Origin: Cruorifilaria tuberocauda | Lineage: Eukaryota; Nematoda; Chromadorea; Rhabditida; Onchocercidae | DNA: 64,000 nt | NCBI GenBank assembly: GCA_013365365.1 | Contig: JABVXU010000119.1 | Location: 62,001 to 126,000 of the forward strand | Direction: 5' to 3' | Shown here: positions 1-13,419 of the stretch, piece by piece | How the letters are laid out: the number at the start of each line of letters is the position of its first letter | Numbering within the stretch: the stretch's first letter is position 1 | Translations under genes and position numbers: made by a program | Notes under the pieces: model-generated | What the model saw: the letters and a program-made list of their open reading frames with translations, nothing else | What the model was told of the DNA's origin: nothing | Databases searched by the model: none

Positions 1-108
1 CAATAACAGAACAGAATGCTATCATATCTGTGCCAATTAGCTTAATCCAATTATGGTCGTTATTAATATACATATACATAGCAACTTTGCTTGAAAATTT
101 TTGGTATA

Positions 109-115
109 TTTCTAG
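109..115 (+). promoter_or_regulatory. Candidate splice (possibly spliced-leader) acceptor before NOL10 ATG
   Basis: A pyrimidine-rich TTTCTAG ends 13 bases before the NOL10 ATG. In nematodes an acceptor this close to the start, with no coding exon upstream, usually marks spliced-leader trans-splicing. Cis-splicing from an exon outside the window cannot be excluded. Confidence 0.35.
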
Positions 116-128
116 GTGCTGATTCAGA

Positions 129-3100
129 ATGCAAGTTCTTTCTGCAAGCGACGTCAAAATTTACAATTTAAGTGCAGGCAAATCAATCCCAGACTGGATA
201 ACTGATCGGAAAAGACGCAGATTGGAACAAAACGATATAGGTGTGAATTTCGCGCACCTTTGCAAATTATCCATCTTTTCAATATATTTAGTTATTCATG
301 AAACTTTTAATTCTATAATTTCTTGACAGATCTGAGAAGAAGAATACAGTTGATACAGGATTTTAACATGCCCGATATTAGCAATACAGTTACAGTATCC
401 CCTGACGGACGTTATATATTTGCCACAGGTATGACAATTCAGTCTTTATAACGCTTTTATTTAAGTTTTCTTCTTACATAGTAGTGGTACGAATGATCCT
501 ATGATTGAACAGCAACAGTATGTTCAGCAACTGAGCTGACAGTATTTTTAGGTAACATTTCCCTTCAGTGCTACTTTTCAGTTGTATACAAAATTTAAAT
601 TACGAAAAGAAAACTTCTCTTATAATCTTACTGTTTGTCTTTTATTAGTGGATTATACTGTATGAACTGTAGCAAATATTCAAAAACTGATATGGAATAA
701 GTCATATTTTCAGAAATGCAGTCAGTCGCACGTGTTCAAGATCCTACATATCTTTTATATATTTAGGTATCTACAGACCGGTTCTGAAGTGTTTTGATGT
801 GAGTGATTTGTCGTTAAAGTTCTCACGTGGTCTCGATGCAGATGTTGTGAAAATGGCTATTCTTAGTGATGATTATTCCAAAGTAGGCTACATATTTTGG
901 CAAACATTGACTATAAAGCAACTGGATTGGAGACAATATTATCATAATAGCCATATGCGATATTTTTCCTGCTCTAATATTTCCTTTTTATCAGTTTGTG
1001 ACTGTTTAAGTTTTTCAATGTTTTGAAAGCATGTTGACAAGTTTATTTCATTGAAGGAGTTTCATCAACTATATTCGTTGCATATTTTTACAAGAAGGTC
1101 GTTTTTTTTTCAGTTTGTGTTGTTGGAGGAAGAACGGTATGTGGAGATGCATGTGGCTTATGGAAGGTATTTCAGGATGAGGATACCAAAATTTGGTCAT
1201 GATATGGCTTTTTGTCGTGAAGTGAGTGACCTCTACATTGTAGGAAGTAGGTAAGTAGGCTGGATATATTTTTGTTAATATTTTTATGAAAACCACGTTA
1301 TAAGTTAGAACTTGTTTGCTTCTATTATTCCATTTCTTAAATGTGAGGCTTCTTTACTAAACTGATTTTAAGCTATTATGCTTTTCCTCTTATTACATTC
1401 GGTTCCTCTATTTAAAGGGCAAATATTCGATTCAGGCATTTTTTTATTCATCTTCCATCGCACGTTTAAAGGAAAATTAAAATAGAAAGCACACTTAATT
1501 CTTCTCCTCTCTTTTAACAATGTAAATAATGTTGTTTTCGTCTCACTGATTCTTTAAGGGGCAGGTTAATTGTATTTGCCTTTTTATTGAATGTTGGACC
1601 AATGCTTATTAATTAAACAAACTTCTATGGAAATGGGATGATTGATGGAAATTTGGTAAAAATTATCGTGATTACAGCAGCGAAATTTTCCGCCTAAACT
1701 TGGAAGAAGGGAAGTTTTTAACGCCTCTAATAACTTCATCTTCGTCACTGACATGTTGTGAGTTCAACAAAGATCATCAGTTGTTTATCTGTGGGACAAA
1801 TGATGGTCGAATTGAAGCTTGGGATCATAGAGACGGAGATCGATGTGGCATTCTTAACTGTGCTTTACATTTTAAAACAAATAACAGGCAGTTTCAAGCT
1901 ATTCGATTTTTATTACTGTTGTATGTAACTTAGCCTTTCTGTTACACCAGTTGATTTGTTTTACATGCCATTTTCCATTTGCTTTCACGAAATGCTAAAT
2001 CTTTTCAGCAAGTTACCAGTGGTGACTTCAGTGTGTTTTAAAGATGGGCTTCATTTGGGAGTTGGGACGAACGCTGGTCATGTAAGTTTTTGGAATTATT
2101 TTCACACTTTATATTTCTTTGCACTGTCTTTCCAGGTTTTGCTGTTTGATATTCGATCTAACAAACCCTTGCTCATCAAAGACCATCAAACTGGTCTGCC
2201 GATAAACAAAATTGATTTTGTACCAGAGCACAATCTTGTTTTGAGTATGGATATGCGTATACTGAAAATGTGGGAAGAAACAGATGGTAAACCTTTCGCG
2301 GCAATCGAACCTGGATCTAATTTAAGCGATTTCTGCCAGTATCCAGGTTCTGGTGAGTTGTTTACGTAGATACAAAGCAAATAATTTTAAAATAAATGCA
2401 TAATTTTTACGAATTTCCGTAATAGCTTCATGTCTAATTTTATACACACTGTAGTTTTACCAGAAAATCTTATACATATAAACTTTAGGACTTCTGTTTT
2501 TTGCTAATGAAGCTCCTAAATTGTTGCAATATTTTGTTCCTGCTCTTGGTACAGCTCCTAAATGGTGTTCATATCTTGAGACGATCACGGAAGAATTAGA
2601 AGAAACAGAACAACCTGTAGGTATGCATATTGATATCACTTCACGTAAGCTTTCTAGTTCAGTATTTTCTTTCTCTGTCTATTATTTTTTAACATTTTTA
2701 AAGCTCTTATTGCGTTTTACGTGCTATATTTGCAGTGTAATTTTGTCATGACACTTTCTCCCAATCATTCACTTTAATGTCATTATAGGTAAACTGTTTT
2801 TAGTATATGATGATTATAAGTTTGTGACGAAAGAACAACTTGAAGAAATCGGTTTATCACACCTTATTGGAACTAATCTTCTGCGTGCGTATATGCATGG
2901 ATATTTCATTGATATCCGGTTATACAATAAAGCAAAGACGTTTACGCAGCCATGGGCATATGAAAATTATAAGCAGAGAAAGGTAAGATAGATATCTGAG
3001 TGCGTATGTGCTTTTAACTTAACTATTGTTTCTGGTTCGTAATAAAACGCAGTAAATACTTTAATGCAGTTGTAATACTGTTAAATATGTTAAATAGGAG

Positions 3101-4651
3101 TTCATGTCTTAAAAATTTTATTTTTATAATATTTACAGATAATGGAAAAAATTGATGAAGAACGTTCCTTGTCAGCTGCAAGCAGAAAGTCAAGGAAGCC
3201 TAAATTACCTAGTGTGAATAAAGAATTAGCTGAGAAGCTGTTGACTTCGATGGAAGAAATGAAAAACGTTAATGGAAGAACAAAGAGAAAGGTTCCTGAG
3301 TTGTAAAAAGCATATTCTATTCAGCCTTTTCAAAAAATATCAATAATGTCCGTGCGTTGTCGCGACACTGATGTTTCTTTTAGGATAATGATATGACTTC
3401 CATATTGTCAGACGAACGTTTTAGCTCTTTGTTTACGAACCCTGATTTTCAAGTTGATGAAAATAGTGAGGAGTTTCACCTGCTTCTCTCTGCTATGAAA
3501 AAGCTAGGAGGGGAACGACAGAAGTTGTCGAAACATAATGGTTGTACAAACAATAATAAAAACAAGGTATCATTGTGCTCTTAAAGCATTTCCATATTTA
3601 ATTTAATCTTTCTAATTTGTGAGGAGTATGTTTTATGTCACATAATTCAAAATTGAGCTTATATTTATTGTTGCAAATTTCTATCACAATTTTTAATATT
3701 CAAGAAGTGGGAATTTTCTTCCCTTGCTTTTTGTTAATTATTTTGTAGAAGTTAACATTTATGCTATATATTTCTTTAGTTAGACATGCAAAGTGCAGAA
3801 GATCGAGATATCTGTGAGGATGCAAGCAGTGCTAGCAGGAGGAGTGATGATGAAAGTTCCACTGAAGTTGATGACAAGAAATATAAAGAAAATAGTGTAG
3901 TAAGAAAACCATATGTAAGTTCGTTTAACCTGTACTGTTGAATTTGATAGAAATCTCTAATAAATAGGTCTCGAATCATCATCCTTTCAGTGTTTATCAC
4001 GTTAGGGCAACTTAATTGATTTCTGCAATTTTTGGCCTAAAACAAGTGTCTTTTAGATAGCCAGTGATGAGGTTGACAGTAATGATGAAGAAATGCAATC
4101 AACAGTGAGAGGAAAGTGGAAAGTTATGAAGCCAAAAGGTTTTGATTTAATCGAATCAGATGTTGGTGAAGACACTGTACATTACTTAAAGCGGAAGAGG
4201 ATTGATGAAAACGCTATTTCAATTTTCGCTCAGGTTTATTTTTGTTCCTGCCTCTGTTTGAAATCCGTTATGGATGAATTCTAAATCTCATCTTCGCAGT
4301 TTCTTCTTTAACAAGAGGATGAATAAATAGATAACCTAGCATTAAAAAATGGAATTGAAAGTGAATGATTCGATTTTTTTTAAGGCACAAACTGAAATGA
4401 TGGGTATGAAACGCAAGTATTTATCAAAAGATGTAAACGGAAGCGAACAGTGTATACCATTTGGTGGGATGCAAATGACATTTAAAATAAAAACGTGTGA
4501 GATGGTAGCGAAAAAGGAACGTTTGGCAAGAAGAGAAAAGGAACATTTAACTGAAAGGAAGGAAATTAGACGAGGTATAAGAGGAATAACCAAAATGTTG
4601 AAAAAACCTCCTATGTGGGAAGGAAGTCGACTGAAGAGATTAGCTGAATAA
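129..4651 (+). CDS. NOL10: NOL10 / Enp2 nucleolar WD40 ribosome-biogenesis protein
   Basis: Exons: 129-240, 330-428, 767-882, 1114-1250, 1678-1887, 2009-2081, 2136-2352, 2489-2620, 2789-2982, 3139-3291, 3384-3566, 3780-3914, 4057-4233, 4385-4651; all frames join to 734 aa (human NOL10 is about 690). The start MQVLSASDVKIYNLSAGKS matches the family N-terminus. A WD40-type propeller fills roughly residues 40-350 (RIPKFG, YDDYKFVTK and HLIG motifs visible). A NUC153 motif (LSDERF..LFTNPDFQVDE) begins near residue 485, followed by an acidic/serine segment and a basic coiled tail ending LKRLAE. The yeast orthologue Enp2 acts in the nucleolus in small-subunit pre-rRNA processing. Odd points: tandem NAG acceptor for exon 5, and an uncertain exon 5 donor (GC at 1888, or GT at 1921 adding 11 residues in frame). 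Homology is confident; single exon borders are less so. Confidence 0.93.
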
Positions 4652-4652
4652 A
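4647..4652 (+). terminator. AATAAA overlapping the NOL10 stop codon
   Basis: AATAAA contains the TAA stop at 4649-4651. It is a canonical polyadenylation hexamer, but use here would leave a 3' UTR of only a few bases. I see no other AATAAA in the next 150 bases. Confidence 0.3.
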
Positions 4653-5500
4653 AGTAATTCCGTGTGATTATTCGAATGCTTGTTACAAGTGACTTACAAA
4701 CGTAAATATATTTTTATTGCCTTGTCATACTTTGCTGCACTCTTAAAAGTGCTTAGGAAACAGATTGGATCCTAAAATTGGGGAAATGGATAATCTGGGT
4801 AGTGAATAATAGATGAAAAGATAAGCAGTAGAATGTGGCATTAGAAGTAAACTTAAATGCAGTTTTTAAGATTGTGTTGATCAATATGTTTCGTAAGGAA
4901 TACCTGTAACACAGTTAACATGGTTACATCATCAGATATTTGGCAACGAATATGTTCTGCTTTATTATAACATACTTACTCTTCGACAAAGTATTATGTA
5001 GGTAAGGTACAATATATTGAAATTTTTACGTTTATTACATCGTGAAGATTAATTCAGAGATGAAATAGATCATCAGTACGGTAAATATTGATAAATTTAG
5101 CAGACAGAGAACTTACAGTTTGAAAAAAATTGAGCAAGTAGATTCGCAGGTTCTTGGGAAAGAATTGTAGAAAGGTGGTTTATGAAACTTTCTTGGAAAT
5201 TTATACATCAGATATTGGGGGAGAAATATTGTTTACATCGCTGTAATGTGAGATATCAAGGCATATATTAACGAAAGCTTATAACTCGAGAGATAACGAA
5301 GCTTGGTGACTGCTCGCCGCAAAAACTTTCTCATTGTTTTAGAAAAGTAACAGATAATTAAAGGGAATGAACGAGGAAATAAAACCAAAGGAGTCTAAGT
5401 TCAGATGCATTTTATTACTCTGGGATGCACTTTGACTCCCTGTTGAAAATTTGGAGGAAGTAGCTTGTTAGAAACTTCTGGACCAATGCCGCCGGATTTT
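4652..5500. other. Convergent intergenic region between NOL10 and the ankyrin gene
   Basis: About 850 bp between two stop codons facing each other. It should carry both 3' UTRs. AT-rich, no open frame or RNA recognised apart from a minus-strand AATAAA at 5411-5416. Confidence 0.6.
5411..5416 (-). terminator. Minus-strand AATAAA for the espin-like gene
   Basis: TTTATT on the + strand reads AATAAA on the minus strand, about 85 bases past the TGA at 5501-5503. This is a reasonable distance for a poly(A) signal. Confidence 0.5.
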
Positions 5501-8500
5501 TCAAACATCAATCTCTTGTAGGACTTTGTCAATTTGTGCGACTGCTGCTAGACTTTCTCGCCACTCATCTTCATCGAGGACCTGTTCTATGATGATTTCC
5601 GTTTACATTTTGACTGATGACTGAGCGAAAACGCCCACTGGATTATAAAACGATCCTTTTACGCATATTTTTCCTTGTTTTTCAAGTGGAAACGAGATTT
5701 ATTATGCTGACCGCAATAGCAGTTTGTAAATTTCCTTTTATCCCAACAAACGGTTCAGATATTTCCCATACTTTTTTTAATGCATAAAATATATAGCGTT
5801 CATCCAAAGTTGAAGTATGGGAATCTCAGTTGCATGAAAACGTGATTTACAAGTCACATTCACAATAAGCTGTCTTTCAAATGGGATTTTTGTTCTCAAT
5901 CCTCAAGAGCTTGTTTGAGGAAGAGATTTCAGCCCACTAGTGGGAAAGCTTCATTACAGAAAATATTAACCTTTGTTGCAGTCCTCAAAGAATCATAGTC
6001 GGTTTGAATTGAATGATCCTCATACATTCGACCGCCTTCATCCGATGCGACGTAGGTTATTGGACGCAGTTCACTTACTACCACTTCCCTGTATTCATAA
6101 CAAATGCAGCTTCATACAGAAGGCCAAAATTGCATTCTTGTATACATATGTTTCAAATAATTGAAAACAAATATTAGACTTACACTGAATTACTTTTACT
6201 GAAGTTGTTCTTCCACGAATATTTTGAAGCATTGTTTTGTTGTAGTAACGATAGTGTAGCAGTATTGATTGGCATAATGCGACTTGGACTATTCGGCATA
6301 GTGTGGTTTGAGGTATTCCAATAATCGGACGAACAGACATTGTTAATGTGCAATGTATCGGTAGTGTCCACCGGTGGAAGCCATTCTTTTCTTTTCTTTT
6401 GTTTTCGTTCTTAAACCAATGATTTCTTATTCCGTTGTTCCTAATTGGAATGGATGTAGTGCTATTACTTGAGTTATATATAAACTTGTCAAATGATTCA
6501 GCAAATAATATTTCTAGAAACTCCACGCAATTCAGGCCGAAATACCTTTCCAGTAAGATAAAAGTTTCGCAAATTGATAATTTTTTCGTAAACAAGCAAT
6601 CGTTTCAGCGGTTTGACCTCCATTATTGAGTAGCCGTGGTTCAGCACCATTTTCCAGCTGAAAAATCCAAAAATTATCCACCATCGATAAATAAAATTGA
6701 AATTATTGAAAAGTACTAATACAATATTGACATTAGAATTGTTCTACTATTTCTACTTCCTTTTTACTAGCAGTGTTATCAGTCGCCAGAAATTGTCAGT
6801 CTGGTAAAATAGGCTCATAGCGCCAACCATCAAATTATTAGCATCAAAGTAGGTATGGTTTTTGTGGTAACCAGTTTCATGACTACTAAAGATGCAGTAT
6901 GGCAGCTTCACTTAAACCATTTTTTCTTAGCCCTTGCATTTCTTCCCTTGCAATCATAGCACCATAAATCATTTCATTGCCACTTTCCCTTCATTCGTCG
7001 CTATAAAGGGACTGTGAACATTAAAAGACTGTAGGCATTTCTCTGAAGAAAACCAGCTCTCATCAGTGCTTAGTCTCAGCAGTTCCAGTATTCATCGATT
7101 CCCAACTTTGTCTAAAATCTCTTTTCAACCATGTCACTCCTTTCCCATTCGATTAAAGACAAAATTTCCATTATTTTTCAAGACGTATTTCGTAAAAAAT
7201 AAGAAAAGGTACACTTATAAAATGATTCTAAAACTAACCAAATACTGTGCGGCATCAATGTGATTGTTAATAGCCGTAAGATGAAGAGGAGTGTTACCAC
7301 ATGAATCTCGCAATGCAAGTATCTGTCGTCGACGTTTATGAGAAATGGTATGAAGTAAAATATAAAGTGCAGCAACACTTCCACTATCTAAATGAAAAAA
7401 CTGCTCCGCAGCATCACTTAATTAAACCTTAGATTAAACACTTAGTAGAAGGTTAGATTTGTTAATCTATCGGTGAATTATTTTAAGCATAAAAACAAAT
7501 TTCTTATATGTGTCAAAGTAGGGTACTTTTCAAGAATATATTTATGTTTTTGAAAAAACTTAATTCTAAAGAGGTATAGCAAATCTCACTTATCTTTATC
7601 AAATTTCACTTGTCTTTAAGTCATTCAAAATTAGGTGGCAGCTATACATTTCAATTGAAGTTGATATCTTAGATATTACCAATTCAAAAAAAAAAATATT
7701 TAGAACTGCTATCAAATAAGATCTATCCCAGAATCAATCATAGTCAGAAGAAAACTTCTCATAGATATCTTTTTATCCGTACATTATTGTTGAGAAATTC
7801 CCGAAAAATGTAATTGTTTTCATTCAATGATTTCAGGCTTACATGAGGCACAATGTATAGCATTAGCGTTATCCTTCGTTGTCCAAAAAATAATATTGGT
7901 TGTAGAACGATTCACAATCCATCGGACAATGTGCGCATAGCCAGCGAGACATGCAACATGCAACAATGATTGTCCTTTATCTGATACGATGCAAATATCT
8001 GCACCACCTTTCTCAATTAAAAGTCTAGCACAATTAAAACATCCTCCTTGAATTGCATAGAAGACTGGTGTACACCCTGCAGCATTAAATTATTATTGTT
8101 TCTGCTACTAATCTCTGACCAAGGTTCACTTATTTTTATTGATATCGCTGGTTTGAATCTTTATGTTAATTATAACCATTTTCATTTATGAAAATATATA
8201 TCTGCATTAATTTTTTAGAAAGGAGATTTAGGAAGACAAAAATTACCGAAATGATCCCTGTAATTAACCATACGTCGATCATATTTGATCGCGTTACGAA
8301 TAAATTCAATATTGCCTAAAAATTTTCTCAAAACCTGTTTGCAATCATTTGAAAGGGATGACGTAAATCAAGTGTAAAATTGTTGATGTGTACGCTGTTC
8401 ATGTTAAAATAAATATGATGAATAAAATTGATTAGAATGCCTTTTAAGTGGCTATGTGAATGCCATTTCAACAAATTCTTTTATTAAGCTTATCAAATTT

Positions 8501-9180
8501 TCGAAATCTCAGTTACTAATACTAGCAGTAACGAACGAAAAAAGTAAGTAATTATTATCGTTTTTGATAATTAGTAATGAACAAGACTTTTATTATAAAA
8601 TGGTATTGCATACCTTTTGCAGCAGCAACATGCAACGGTAGCATACGGAAGTTATTGGGTAACATTGCCAATTTCCTCCCGAAACGTCTCAGAAGCCACA
8701 AAGCTAAGTCATTATTTCCTCGTGCAACAGCAGCCATTAAAACCGTGGTACCATTTATGTCTCTCTGTTGTGCCCGAGTCAAAGCATATTTCGAATTTCC
8801 ACTGAACAATAATTCAACGCTTAAAGTCTGTCCTTCACCTGCAGCAACGAGAGCCGGATTTTCTCCAAACACTGATACCGCATCCTGTGTTGCTGGTGCT
8901 TCATGTTGTAGTAAACTGAAACATTACGAGGAAATGACAGAGAGTGCTTTCGTTTTATTGCTTTAAAAATGAAAAAAAGAAAAGTAGCAGTAATACAAAC
9001 AAACTCGATAGCCCGCAAGAAGCCAAGTTTAGCAGCTACATGAAGCGGTGTTTGTCCACTGAGGTCGCGTTGTTCTAAATCTTTTTTATTCATATGTGTA
9101 AGACATTGTATATGATTAGACCGGACAGCTTTGAATGCATTGTTGCAGCAATTGCTTGTGGATGAAAATGCATGATGCAT
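5501..9180 (-). CDS. Espin-like ankyrin-repeat protein
   Basis: Minus-strand exons in order: 9180-9005, 8915-8614, 8315-8247, 8076-7843, 7387-7239, 6657-6546, 6409-6184, 6088-5971, 5581-5501; frames close to 488 aa. Ankyrin repeats run from about residue 28 to 330 (SGQTPLHVAAKLG, NGTTVLMAAVARGN, LPLHVAAAKG, GQSLLHVACLAGYAHIV, GNTPLHLTAINNH). Repeat order and spacing resemble the espin head, with an LPxHxAAAKG repeat and a GGADI...D repeat. The tail is basic, then Ser/Asn-rich, and ends in an acidic helix-like segment (DEDEWRESLAA). Espins bundle actin, but I see no clear actin-binding module in the tail, so the function is inference from the repeats. A stop lies in frame upstream of the ATG at 9180, unless further 5' exons exist. 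The 69-bp exon supplies the repeat otherwise missing. The last two introns are the least certain. Confidence 0.72.
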
Positions 9181-9536
9181 TTCGAAATATGAAGGGATTT
9201 AATTATCCTGTTTAATGCAATATTAAAATTTTAGGATTTTCGCAAATCTGATACGACTAAAGCGAGGATATCAACAGCAATTTGAAATCGAATTATCTCT
9301 AAAGATATAAAGTCTCTCATTTTTTAGGCTCTTTAAATTAATGTAAAATGCACTTCTTAAGATTTAGTTTAAGTTTAACTGATAAAAATACAAAATCGAA
9401 CGAACTTCTATGTGGAAATTTGAAATCAATTTAGTATGAAACGGTCTAACGAAGCAGAAAGGAAAAAGAATACAAAGAATTCAGTTTCATTTACTTTTTA
9501 AAATAATCTTTGAGAGAACAATGATCGTTTCTCTAT

Positions 9537-9563
9537 AAAAAAAAAAAAAAAAAAAAAAAAAAA
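9537..9563 (+). repeat. Uninterrupted 27-nt poly(A) run
   Basis: 27 consecutive A residues, the longest homopolymer seen in the window. It could be replication slippage or the tail of an old retroposed sequence; no obvious retrosequence precedes it. Confidence 0.85.
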
Positions 9564-11406
9564 CAAATATGGGTTTTGTTATAACCAACGGTTTGAACGG
9601 TAATAGAAATATTATATTGACAGAGATCATTGAAGTTATTCACAACAGGGATAGCTAATGACTGCTGTATAACCGACCTATTAGCAAATACTAAGACACA
9701 AACAGAAATAAAACAATGATATAACAGGCAGTTCAAGTACAAATGCTTAATTCTACAGAAATCACCCGACTGCTCTCTTCTTAATGGAAAGAAAGCTTTG
9801 GAATCATATACATTGAATGCAACAATTATGATAAAGATCTTTTACTTATAATGTTATTTTTTCGTTTCCTGAAACGTAAGACTAAGTGTAGCAGTAATGG
9901 AAAATATTTTGTGTCGCAACCGTTTGAGGATAACTGATTAATTAAACGTTATGCTGCAAAAATCTAAAATTATTTGAATTAAACCGTAACTTATTGTTTT
10001 TAATGCAGCATACTGAAAATCTTGTATAAGTTGCACAAAAATCATAAACTCTCAAAACAGCGTAAATTGCAAGTATTTATGCAACTTTATTTTTTTAATT
10101 TAAATGTAGAAATAAAAAAATTTTCTCACTTCAAAATTTCAAAAAAAGTTACTGAAACAAGTTTAAAACAAGTATAATACTATCTGAATTACGTTCAGTG
10201 CATTGTGAAGATTCCGAAAGTTCCAAATTAAATTAAAATAAAGTAAGAAAAATGTTTGAACAAAATTTGATGTTTCCCAAATATCGAAATGTGGTATTTA
10301 TCAACGAAAATTCTCAGCTCCACTTTCTCAATTATGATTGTATTTTCTACTTTAGAAGAAAGAACAGTATTCAACACGCTTTTCTTTCTTTACAAAATAT
10401 GTTTCCATTGAATTTATTCTGTAAAAAAATAGTAACGTTTTCACTTAATCTATTTACTATTTTCAAAACAACAGATTGCTTTTGAAACCATAAGCATTAT
10501 TTAGTAATTTAATTGTTAACATTGCTTAAATTAAACCAAAATCAAATACGTTAGACTTTTTTGAAGAATGTAGAAAGGAAACGAGTGAGATGTCAGACCT
10601 TGGTTCAGACAAACAACGACTATTGCGATTCAGATCTCCTTAACGAAAATTCAATATCAATCAACAAAAAATGTTCCTATCTCTGGACTAAACATAATTA
10701 CGGCTGAATATAATCAGAAATATGTGAGTTAATGGTGGAAATATATTGATTGATGTATCAGAAATGCCAGCTGATATAATGCTGGGATGAGCTTATCACT
10801 AATTTTGAATTATATGTTAACGATTATTGACCAAAATGTTCAACCAGAAAGATATAGCTTCTGTTCCAAACAAAACCAAAAGAAGAAAACTAAACAAAGC
10901 GAAAAACAATGCGATAAGAATGATGGATAAAATGAACGGTTATAGTTGTAATTAATCATGTTTTCGAAATGACTTGACTCTGGATAAACAAAAAATTGAT
11001 GAGTGATGGAAAGATAGGGTAAGAAGGAGGTTGCTGCTACTATGTTATATCCAATTGCATTACATTTCAAGCGAAATTTCATTAAATTGCTACATTTGAA
11101 AACTTAAAATGTCATTTTACATGTTATGCATTACATATAAAAAATTAGAATAAGCGCTGAAAAAGGACTGATGAGTTGATGACCTTTGTCATCAGCAGCA
11201 CTTAATTCTCTCTATATACATATATATGTATCAGGAATATTTCCATCCGCCTACTACATCATCATCGATCGGTAGATCGTGAAATTGACATAGATTTATG
11301 AAGGATTGGTAATAAAGCCTGCACAATCTCCTCCTGTATTAATAATCATTGTCCAATGCCATCACTGTTTCCATTAAAAATTGTGCACTACATAGTCAGA
11401 CAGAAG

Positions 11407-11608
11407 CATTTATGGTAGTGTTTGCATTGAGACTTATTATACATCTCGATGAATGAATGATTGTTATGATCCGATTTGAATCAATTTCACTCCTCCCAGG
11501 ATGTTAATTTCCTTTCTATGCACAAACAGTATAACTTCATCTCAAAATTCCGCCCATCTCACAGAATTGAAACTTCAGCATATTTGAATGCAAACACTAC
11601 CATAAATG
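11407..11608. repeat. Perfect 22-nt inverted repeat with 158-bp spacer
   Basis: Bases 11407-11428 are the exact reverse complement of 11587-11608. The arms end sharply on both sides. The spacer is non-coding. This is compatible with a small foldback or MITE-like element or a hairpin-forming transcript; no target-site duplication was evident. Confidence 0.75.
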
Positions 11609-11629
11609 TTGCACGCACATATACCTAAA

Positions 11630-11674
11630 CATAATACGTACACATACACATACACAATACATACATACATCTAC
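11630..11674 (+). repeat. ACATA-type simple repeat
   Basis: Irregular run of CACATA/CATACA units directly following the inverted repeat. Confidence 0.7.
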
Positions 11675-12722
11675 ATATTTAAATATTGAATATACATACA
11701 TTTAGACTGCAATATCAAATAGAGAAGAGAGAGGAGGTATTTATTGTGGAGAGGCTTCAAAGCAGCTACCTACTTCTGTAGTATGTAACGCGAGGAGCAA
11801 GAAAAGCTGTTGTTTGGTTATGATTCAGACTCGAACTGTAAAGCATTTATTCTCAGTATTCCGAAATTATTTATTCTATACTTCCAGAATGCACTGATTT
11901 AGAGGAACAGATACTACATTTACCTGTAATGTTTAACGTTCCTACTAGAAACGGTCAGATTTAATGTAAATAATTCGTAAATGTATGAAGATCTATTGAG
12001 GATTATTTATACGAATCTACTCGGAATATTTTAAATTGACCTATCATTGGAATCTCTTGGTCATTATAAATACTAGTTGAAATGATAACAGGAATGTAGA
12101 GGATTCAAAAGGAAATGAAGTATCGAAGAAAAACATTACATATCAAGGAAGATCGCATATGAAAGCAGTGATGCTTGACATTCTGAACAGGTAGAGGAAA
12201 TATGGATTCCGCAAAAATCAATCCATCATTACTATAAATAATTTCGGTATATGATTTACTCGAAAAGATGAAATGATGAAGAAACTGCCAGGAAATAATT
12301 CTATGATGTCTATATAAAGACAAATATTGTGAACAACGGTGCAACAAAGATTTTAGTAATTTCTGCAAGCATATTACGTAAGTAACAAAGTGATTCTAAA
12401 ATTGCAAATTGTGAGCAAATTAACCTTTTGCACTCGCTATGTATCATAGATATATGTTAATATGGCAGAGAGCAATTGAAACTGCCTTTAAAGTGAAAAT
12501 TCAGAAGCATTTATCACTAATGATTTCAACATCGCCTGGGTTTACCGGTTGGCAAGAACTGAAGACACTGACTAATACATTCTGTCGATCAGAGAGTGAC
12601 GATAAATCACGAGGCTACTGTTTACACGTTTGCTGAGGAAACAATGATAAGACTGCGGGTGAGATATATATAGTTATCAACTTTTTAATAAATTCCGTAT
12701 TCTTTCCGGATACATGAAATAC

Positions 12723-12742
12723 ATATATATATATATATATAT
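12723..12742 (+). repeat. (AT)10 microsatellite
   Basis: Ten AT units in non-coding sequence. Confidence 0.9.
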
Positions 12743-13419
12743 GTTCCTTTAACGCATGCGAAGAATTCAAAGACCAGATACCAGAGAGTTGAACAGGATT
12801 GAGTCGGATTGAGAGCAGAGTATAAGTTGTGATAAAATGACCGTTGCAAGATTAGCTCACTTCTTGTCAATGCACTTAGGATTGCGTATATGTATAAGCA
12901 GTCACTGAAATTCAACGTATTTAAAAATCACAAAGTTAACGAGGGGAAGGGTAAATCTAAACAAAAATAAATATACAGTTTGCAGGCATTCTGTTGTTCT
13001 GGACAATCGTATCGAAATACTTCTTCATTCACAGAACAGATTCGGAATAAACAATGTATGTAAACATTATTGTGAAACACAGCACTTTTGACTGTTTAGA
13101 AATAGTGAAGTGCCATTCACTGAGAGTTTTGACTCCTTCCACTTAATTTGAAACTATCAATTTATAGAGATTATATTAAAATGAAGAATGAAGTATATAG
13201 CGCGTTTTATTGAGATTTGTTAAGCGTTTTAACAAGACACAAACTTAGTAAGATTTGAAATCCCAAAAGATTTAAATTTCGCTCAGGCCTATGTCGTTCA
13301 TCTCGTGCTCATCATCTTGTTTTATTTAAAAATGCAGGAGAATATTTGATGTAAAATGTTTTTTACGCATTTTGACCTATCTTTGCGTCAGAAATCTTCG
13401 AGCCACGAATTCATAGGTA

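Noticed and set aside
6095..6595. 166-codon minus frame
   Set aside because: It reads across exons 6 and 7 of the espin-like gene and an intron in the wrong frame; the spliced model gives the coherent protein.
8577..8966. 129-codon + frame
   Set aside because: Antisense shadow of ankyrin-repeat exons on the minus strand.
10252..10485. 77-codon + frame in the gene desert
   Set aside because: Phe/Asn/Lys-rich composition typical of chance frames in AT-rich DNA; no splice partners or motifs.
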